Shown here piece after piece: positions 57,301-64,000 of a stretch of 64,000 nt of DNA. Below the pieces are notes generated by a model. The model was not told the origin of the DNA. It made no database searches and worked only from the letters and a program-made list of their open reading frames with translations. Origin of the DNA: Isoperla grammatica. Lineage: Eukaryota; Arthropoda; Insecta; Plecoptera; Perlodidae. Made by a program: the position numbers and the translations under genes. How positions within the stretch are numbered: position 1 is the stretch's first letter; each line of letters begins with the position of its first letter. Location: contig OX246741.1 in assembly GCA_945910005.1 (NCBI GenBank), positions 50,680,625 through 50,744,624 of the forward strand. The letters are read 5' to 3'.

Positions 57301-57896
57301 TTACCTTGAATATTAGTTATAAATTTTAATAAACTTGTACAATTTAAAATAAACAATTTACCATGACAAAGTGATGGTTACAGATTTAAGACACAAGTGA
57401 GTTCCATTTCATGTCGAGGGGAACATCTTTTTCGACACGTAAGCAAATAAAATTCACTTCAAATGTGTCCATCCAAAATGTCGAACAACAAATAAAATAC
57501 AATATTCAGATTCGTATTACAAAAGTATTTCCAATACATGTACAGTTTACGCACTTACGGACGTAATTTGAAGAAAGTCGCATATATATGTGTACAGGTT
57601 AATTTCCATGCAGTCGAAGTTCACCGTTCAATATGTGAAACAGCAATTTGCTTCGCATTAAATTTCAATTGCTTTTTGATTATCAAAACTCAACCAATTA
57701 GTAACCCTAGTTTAACCCTCGTTATCTATTCAAACCACCAATTTAGAACAATGAATTCACAATTAGTACAAACTGGGATTAGTCTACAGAAATGGAGCAA
57801 AACAACGGTGAACTGGTAAATCGCAGGTACGTTATTCGCTGCTATTGTGTATACTCCCCATCACACGAGAAACAGCTATTTATTTATTTATTTTAT
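57301..57896. other. AT-rich intergenic DNA
   Basis: A 93-codon frame (57538-57819) is unrecognised. Confidence 0.4.
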
Positions 57897-58290
57897 GGTA
57901 ATTAAGGCCAGTGTAGGGCACAATGCCCTCTTTAGCCTGATGAGTGATGAATGATGAATGATAATGGGGAAGAGAGCAGGGGAAACCTGGTACCGGCACG
58001 TAGTCTACCCCTTTCGAAAAGTAACAAAGGGACCATCGGCTTTACGTCCTATCCGAAAGGATGGTGTAACTTTGACCAGTCATATAGGTTCCTCCACCAA
58101 CCTGGACTGCCGAGCAGTTGACGAGAAGAACGAAGCTGTTACACAAGCTTTCGAACCCTCCAATCTGCTCTTACCAACGGTAACTAGTGTTTCAGAGGAG
58201 AGTGCTCACCCATCCACCTCATGAACTAGCCCGAAGTTGCTCAACTTCGGTGTTCATATAGGAACCGGCTAAGCGACCGCAGCTAAACAT
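57897..58290 (-). mobile_element. 5S-derived SINE, full length
   Basis: Minus-strand copy of the 4812-5212 family. It includes the 5' end GTTTAGCTGCGGTCGCTTAG (read on the minus strand) and the 3' tail followed by A/T-rich sequence (TTTATTTATTTATTTTAT on the plus strand). Confidence 0.82.
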
Positions 58291-58619
58291 TTAGTTTCCA
58301 GCTGTAATTGGTGTTTGACTTTGGCTCCTCCCGTCGATCAAGCGAGTTCAAACATGTTACTTACATGTTAATAAACGATGGTCAAATGTTATCCTAGCGT
58401 AAACAAAGCCCATACCACAATTGTTGGTATCGGGATTGAAATCGCAATCCATAAATCGTGAAAACGTTAACTTATTAGATAGTTAAGATAATCGTAATGT
58501 CGTAATGATTAAGCATGAGAAAATGTACGATTGCGATCTGGATCCTGTTTACGATCAAGAAGGACTTTAGAGCTGCCACGTCTGGTAAATCTAAAGTGTC
58601 TTCACATGACGAGTCATTT

Positions 58620-58760
58620 GTATTCATAGTTCCCACGTGACGTCACAGCGGCCATGATTGCGACACAATTGATGAGGACCAATCCTAGATCATTGGCAAA
58701 TAATATTCAAATTTAATAAATAAGCCTTATTTAGAATTTAAAATTTAAACATAAGTAACA
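58620..58760 (+). mobile_element. CRE-bearing MITE end, copy in inverted pair
   Basis: AGTTCCCACGTGACGTCACA, GCGGCCATGATTGCGACACA and CTAGATCATTGGCAAATA match the reverse complement of 62022-62160 almost base for base. A related opposite end (GTGGCCGCCACGC...TGTGACGTACGTG) lies at 58897-58932, so the element may span about 58620-58950. Confidence 0.75.
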
Positions 58761-58950
58761 CAAAAACAAAAAATTACCACAGGTACAAATTTCATTTCAA
58801 AAACAGGCTGAATATTAAAGAACTAATAATTGATGTGTTCTACCACAACAGCCTTCAATTGTTTCTCCATGGCAACGTCAAAGTTTGATCACAAATGTGG
58901 CCGCCACGCACAAAGATGTGACGTACGTGCAACCTATGGATATAAGAGAA

Positions 58951-59492
58951 TCAATTTCAAACGCGAATAGTTGACATTTTATTGAACACACATACCGAAA
59001 TATTCGTCCAAAACATATTGAACCTTTGTTTCAATCTTCGTTTATAAAAACTGTTTTCTATGGAATTCCCAAATATGAATTTTAGAAAATAAAATTCTAT
59101 TTGATCTTTTACTATGATACTCGGAGAACCCTACATCAAAGCGAGTGAACATAGATACTGATCAATGTAAACTTGTGTTTACTAGATGAAAACACGCTCA
59201 TAGATCGACCCGATAACAGTGAATGTGGACATGCTCACCCTCAATCGACACTGACCTTCACTCATTGAAGCACGTAGGACGTACTATGGAACAATTTAAT
59301 TAAACACAACTATAATCAACAATCAACCCTATAATGATTATTTTAAATCTTGTTCTGAAGACCAGTGTAAGAAAGACCAATATAGGACGCACATGGTGTT
59401 AGAATAATAATTATCCTAATTTAAAAATATCAGATGATTGTAATAATACTATAAACTCTACGTACATAAATTATTTCACAATTATTCAACAA
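58951..59492. other. AT-rich intergenic DNA
   Basis: Nothing supported. Confidence 0.4.
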
Positions 59493-59589
59493 AGGGCCGG
59501 TCTTACAATCTCCTAATAGGAAAGCATGGAGACAACAAGCTATTCGACGAATAAGTATTTTTTGGGACATTGTCAGACTGGACCTAACA
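59493..59589 (-). mobile_element. short TIR element (GGTCCAGTCTTACAATGTCC ends), copy 2
   Basis: Inverted, shorter copy of 16519-16645. GGGCCGGTCTTACAATCTCC at the left, GGGACATTGTCAGACTGGACC at the right, and CATGGAGACAACAAGC internally. Confidence 0.7.
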
Positions 59590-59595
59590 CCGATA

Positions 59596-59850
59596 GAGGT
59601 GGCTCAGCGGTAAAACGCGAGACTCTAATTCGGGAGGTCTCCGGTTCGATTCCGGCCACCGGCAGTCCTGACTTAAGGTTTTTTCCGAGGTGGTCCTCAG
59701 TCGTAAAAGCGAATGCAGGGATTGAGTCCTACTAACAGCCCTCGGACATTCCTTCCCAACTACCCAAACACCTTAGTTAGTCTCCTGAAGAGGGGAACAA
59801 CAGGTAGAGCTGTGTGCACCCTATAACGGGTATTCCTACTTAAATTATTA
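59596..59850 (+). mobile_element. tRNA-derived SINE (family B)
   Basis: Perfect box A TGGCTCAGCGG and box B GGTTCGATTCC. The acceptor stem pairs poorly and the anticodon arm is weak. A non-tRNA body of about 180 bp follows (GTGTGCACCCTATAACGGGT near its end) and an ATTATTATT tail. It starts immediately after the TIR element. Confidence 0.72.
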
Positions 59851-60043
59851 TTACTAGTAAAAAACGTTCTGTGTGACGCGTTGATAAGCGAACCTGCGAT
59901 TATTTGTTTAATATTTGAATGATATTTTTCCTTAAAACACGTCCGACGTCATAATATGATCTGAATTGTCGTTTATTTCATTAAACCACAATAATAAGAA
60001 AAATAAAGAAATAAAGAAAAACAACAATATAAGAATGCCCAAA

Positions 60044-60410
60044 GGTGGCTCGTTGGTCCAGTGGTTAGCATCCCTGCTTCCAATGCAGGGTGTCCCGGGT
60101 TCAAATCCCGGTTCAGGCAGAAGTTTCTTAACTTCTATTAAGGATTCAGTTCCATTACTTCTTGTCTTAGGAATAAGTAAACGGTGACTTTGGAGCCGTC
60201 CTTGTAGCAACGAAGCACTCAATAAATTCTAAGTTGTTCTGAATCAGCCTTGTTGATTCTGGCATTTATCCGCAGGTGTTCGCACTGTCCAATCACTGAT
60301 TCATGGGTTTCATATTTGAAATATCGATCTTTGATTGGTTATCGCTCACTCGTCGACGGTGTTCAGAGCCTACAGGGTTGGTTTAGTCGCTTTAAATGGT
60401 TTTTTAAAGT
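60044..60410 (+). mobile_element. tRNA-derived SINE (family A), with intact head
   Basis: Head: box A TGGTCCAGTGG, anticodon arm CCCTGC...GCAGGG, box B GGTTCAAATCC. The body is as at 9541-9965 through GCCTACAGGGTTGGTTTAGT. The 3' tail is replaced by unrelated sequence after 60400, so this copy is 3'-truncated. Confidence 0.8.
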
Positions 60411-61063
60411 CCCCCCACTGGTAAACATTTTTCTAATTTCCATAGCTATTATACTTACCGACATTTTTGATATCGTGCAATGTGTGTTGCTAAGACATTT
60501 TATCTTCCTACAAGTTGATATTCCCCAACTAGTTATTCAGTATGCACAAGTCGAGTTCATCTGGTAAGACGCCGTGGAGTCTATTTGTTTTTATAATGTG
60601 TTTGCGTTCGTAAAGGGTAGAGTATTTGAGACTGTTGCGGCTCTAGAACTCAGGGCAGGAAACGTGATGTGATAGCGGAATCCATATTGAACGCGAATGT
60701 AAGCCGCAGGAAATCCAGGCACGATACAACGCACGCTACGGTTCGCCATAGTACAAAATGGTTCTCGCTTTTGTGTTGAGATCAACGCTGGAATGAGAGT
60801 TTCTCTGGAAAGGGTTGGTAATACATTAGCTCATGTGAAAAAAAATGTGAGATAATGGAACGGATGAAGAGAATGAGTATTTGTTTCAGCTCGGAATATA
60901 GTGAAGTATTATGGTTTCAATGTCATTGTATTGGGAGTAACGCTAGGAAGGGTTTTTTGTTCAGGAAAATGTAGACGACTTTAAATACATTTTGATGGGA
61001 AAAAGAATGTTAGACTAATGGAGGGGACAAAACTGTAGATGTCTCGTTTATATACTAGCAATT
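60411..61063. other. intergenic DNA
   Basis: Nothing supported. Confidence 0.4.
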
Positions 61064-61385
61064 TGATATCATCGCTTCAAATTAACTTGCAAGGTGTTGT
61101 CGTCACGGATTTTGCAATAGGGAAGTGACGCGTGTGACAACTACCAACCTAAATCTAGTTGCATCCCATTCTCTTGCCTAAAGTATTGTAGTGATAATAT
61201 CGGACGCCTGTTGTCTGACGTGGTGGGGTTGCATTCCATTCACGGTTGGTGCAGTCAATACAGTGGACAATAACAATGCAGCTATCGGGCAATCTCGCAG
61301 TGAATACCGTTGAAATAGACCGTGTAGTGCGACCGTCTCTTCTCAGAATTTTAGGGGACACCTTGCTTCTTATGGCGTCGCCAGT
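61064..61385 (-). repeat. dispersed repeat with 76-codon open frame, copy 2
   Basis: Inverted match of 5985-6327. The minus frame 61155-61400 starts with ATG (MQQYYTGDAIRSKVSPKILR) and shares 63 of 73 residues with the copy-1 frame. Coding status is not established. Confidence 0.6.
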
Positions 61386-62021
61386 ATAGTATTGTTGCAT
61401 GACTATAAGTGATGAGTTTGGAAGAGATATTAAAGCGAAATTAATGTGTTTAATGTGAAATTATATGTATGTTAATGGAGAGAGTACAAGAATATGGAGA
61501 AGGCGTACTTTAAAGGAAAAATGTTGGAAGTATTAGGATATCTTCGATGACGATGATATTTCTGTTTTAAGTCCCATATATTTGCAACTTTGGGTAATTG
61601 GTACGATGGATATCTTCGAGTCATTGTATTGAGATTGGAAAATAATGTTTATTATTGGATTGATGTCAAGTTAAGTTGCTGGAAGTATGAATATATTCAC
61701 CGCAAATGTAATTAATGTGAAATATTCGATGGTATTGGGGACAACGAAACAATTGAGTTGAACTTTGTTTGAATCTCAATATTATTACTTTTAATTTTTT
61801 CTGACCGTACATGAATGTGTTTTTAAATAGTGTTAAGATAATCATCATTACTTCTCAGTCACTTAAACCCGACTCATTTTGTATTAAACTTCACCTTTAA
61901 TCTGCGTTAGTGAACTGAGCAACACACTATTCATAGGTTCAATAAAATTCAATAAAATCAATAGTCAATAGGTCAATAAAAAAGGTCAATAAAATTGGTA
62001 TATGTCTTAATTGTTAATTGT
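61386..62021. other. AT-rich intergenic DNA
   Basis: Short GGTCAATAAAA iterations at 61935-61998; otherwise nothing supported. Confidence 0.4.
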
Positions 62022-62160
62022 TTTATTGCTTATGTTTACTTTTACAATTCTAAATTAGGCTTATTTATTGAATTTGAATAGTATTTGCCAATGATCTAGA
62101 ATTGGTCCTCTTCAATTGTGTCGCAATCATGGCCGCTGTGACGTCACGTGGGAACTATGA
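62022..62160 (-). mobile_element. CRE-bearing MITE end, second copy
   Basis: Reverse complement of 58625-58755; contains TGACGTCACGTGGGAACTAT at 62139-62158. The other end of the element is not visible upstream. Confidence 0.75.
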
Positions 62161-63459
62161 ACAGTGAATAGTTGCAGCTCTTTTGAAACGTGCGTGGAAA
62201 TCACCTAAAGCATCTCTGCAGTTGAACGGGTGGACACAACACGGGACCAAAACCGTGTTCTTTATGTAGCGCGAGTTAACGCGTTCACTGTACAGCTCAC
62301 TGTAAATTAACATTTTAGAAACCGGAAATGGAATGCAGAGAGAGAGAGAGAGAGAGTTAACGGATTTTACAAACTATATCTGAACTTGGATTAGTTACCC
62401 GTCCCGTACATATTCTGTACGGAAAGATAATAAGCCCCCTATATATTCTAATATCAAACACAAATTCGGATTTTGAATGTTACCCTTTGAATAAGTTACA
62501 TTCATACAATCACATAGACTTCATTCGGCAGAATGGAACATTTTAATATTATTCATGTATGCGTGTATTGTACAATGAGCCGTTGACCCTTTCGGACTAA
62601 TACAGAACTCTACTACAGAACTCTATTACAATTTTCAAAGTTTAAAACCACACACTCACAGCGAATTATTAGTTGTGCGGTCCACGCGAAGTTAGAAAAT
62701 GATATTTTAATCCTGTCCGTTTCGTAATTTTGTTGAGGCTAGAGAGACATAAACTCATCGGATCGATGAGTTTATGTTCTTAGATTGTCAGTGGTGTATT
62801 ATTATATACCGGGTTTAAGAAACCGTATTTTGAGGGGTGAACAAAATAAAGTACTGTAAGTTATCTTCAATAATCACGTCTTGTCGACCAACCCCCATTT
62901 AAAGATACACAACACGATCTTGATAGTCACAATATCGTTCTAAAGTTGATTTACTTATATGATGTGGATCCAATAATTCTCAGAGAAAGTATTTATTACT
63001 ATTGTCACAATTACTATTGTCACAATTACTATTGTCTTTTGCTTCTATCGTTGTAAAAGTTCGATTTAATTTCGAACAATACATTCAGAATGTAAACATG
63101 TTTTTATTTTCAATATGTTGTAGAAAATATGTTCCCAAAAACGTTAGATGAAAATTGAACACTCAAATATATGTGATCATGATGAAAACATTATGTTGAT
63201 GGTAATTTCACTTTTTACATCAGATTGAAATCAGTTTTGTGACCAAGTTACCAAAATTATGTGTTTCACTTTAATATATTTGCTCGCCAAGATAATCCTT
63301 CTAAATTTAATAACATTTTGGAAAATAACCTCTGTGAAGTAATAGACAAGGTATTAGTAACAATTATTAATACGTATGTTTTAGAGCATATTTTATCACG
63401 TGATAATGTAATTGAATTATAGACAATGATATTTAAATTTTAATTAATCATTCGTTTTA
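62161..63459. other. intergenic DNA with small repeats
   Basis: A GA run at 62337-62356, a perfect 14-bp palindrome at 62747-62777 and a 15-bp triplication at about 62994-63037 (ATTACTATTGTCACA). No gene recognised. Confidence 0.45.
62747..62777. repeat. perfect 14-bp hairpin
   Basis: ACATAAACTCATCG / CGATGAGTTTATGT around GAT. Confidence 0.9.
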
Positions 63460-63603
63460 TTAGGCATGATTGATTTTTTAGGATACATCACAGATTATGT
63501 GAAATGTAAAATAATATAAAATTTGACATTATAACACAAACAAATGTTACATAATTTTGTATTTCACATACTCGATGTACCCTAAATAATCAATCATGCC
63601 TAA
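63460..63603. mobile_element. Tc1/mariner-like MITE (144 bp)
   Basis: TTAGGCATGATTGATT / AATCAATCATGCCTAA ends; inverted similarity extends about 55 bp inward (GGATACATC/GATGTACC, TATGTGAAAT/ATTTCACATA). Flanked by TA on both sides. Confidence 0.82.
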
Positions 63604-63699
63604 TACATCTTACTAAGAAACTTTCAAACAAACTTTGTTTTAATGTCAAACATTAATGTTTGTAATTCTTGTGTCTGGATGTAGAAAATTGAGCCGCAA

Positions 63700-63750
63700 T
63701 TATTGGTAGTTTGCATGTGACGTCACAGCGGCCAGATTGGGGTCGTTAAT
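63700..63750 (+). mobile_element. solo CRE-bearing MITE end
   Basis: TTTGCATGTGACGTCACAGC followed by GGCCAGATTG resembles the ends at 58630 and 62150. No partner end is seen before the window closes. Confidence 0.45.
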
Positions 63751-63824
63751 AGTTAAACAAGATGAGCTGGTATGGTTTTTAAATTGCATTAAAGCAATGA
63801 TTGTGAAAATACATATGAAATTAA

Positions 63825-63843
63825 ATATTATTATTATTATAAG

Positions 63844-63941
<98 letters not shown>
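63825..63941 (+). repeat. (ATT)n microsatellite
   Basis: About 115 bp of near-perfect ATT repeat. The poly-Ile frame is an artefact. Confidence 0.98.
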
Positions 63942-63942
<1 letters not shown>

Positions 63943-64000
63943 CTTTATTTATCACATCACCAGATGGCAGGTACATTATTAGTCTACAGCACCAAAGGTG

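Noticed and set aside
59596..59666. Functional tRNA gene
   Set aside because: Good internal promoter boxes but weak acceptor and anticodon stems; SINE-like body follows.
60044..60121. Functional tRNA gene
   Set aside because: Boxes A and B are perfect, but the acceptor stem does not pair and the sequence continues into a repeated SINE body.

Overview
The window reads as intergenic, repeat-dominated nuclear DNA of an invertebrate animal. It is AT-rich and contains long microsatellites, minisatellites, tRNA- and 5S-rRNA-derived SINEs, many hairpin MITEs and a Penelope-like retroelement with a GIY-YIG endonuclease. I see no complete host protein-coding gene. The only long, family-recognisable reading frame is the reverse transcriptase/endonuclease of the Penelope-like element (43286-44962). 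The species cannot be named from the sequence; an invertebrate metazoan is an inference from this mix of elements.

Layout. 0-10 kb: two Harbinger-like hairpin MITEs, a second hairpin (2409-2580), a 5S-derived SINE (4812-5212), a repeat with a 76-codon open frame that recurs inverted at 61 kb, a GA microsatellite, and a tandem duplication made of a tRNA-derived SINE plus its flank (9047-10170). 10.9-13.06 kb: a 20-bp minisatellite of about 105 units with no indel visible, which leaves all three plus-strand frames open. 13-17 kb: a dispersed repeat, a fold-back MITE, a (GA)n tract of about 365 bp, a third Harbinger-like MITE and another TIR element.

17.3-28.6 kb holds the most striking objects: two copies of a giant palindromic transposon (17359-20578 and 24784-28566), each bounded by CAAGGAGG...CCTCCTTG and each flanked by its own perfect 8-bp target duplication (AATAGAGC; TGCGCATT). 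Arms are up to about 1.7 kb around a 350-bp spacer. Between them lies a decayed MULE-type DNA transposon with a recognisable C-terminal transposase fragment.

28.6-42 kb: two dispersed copies of an element built from a strictly phased 16-bp CGAAAGTG motif (29693-30130, 39431-39821), a duplicated block with a candidate exon, a hAT-type MITE, tRNA-like SINE heads, an inverted repeat pair and a pogo-like MITE. 42.4-45.2 kb: the Penelope-like element, as a nearly full plus-strand copy joined 5' end to 5' end with an inverted truncated copy, each carrying a hammerhead-like motif. 45.4-48 kb: a (TTTCA)n pentanucleotide tract, a 47-bp minisatellite and a hairpin. 49-64 kb: further 5S-derived and tRNA-derived SINEs, a tRNA-Gly(GCC)-like sequence with a 5-nt D-arm duplication, trinucleotide tracts, and several TIR elements, some with CRE (TGACGTCA) palindromes in their ends.

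Nothing here works as an operon or pathway. The biology of the window is that of mobile and tandem DNA: autonomous or once-autonomous elements (Penelope-like, MULE), non-autonomous passengers, and tandem arrays. Most short open frames are by-products of these repeats.
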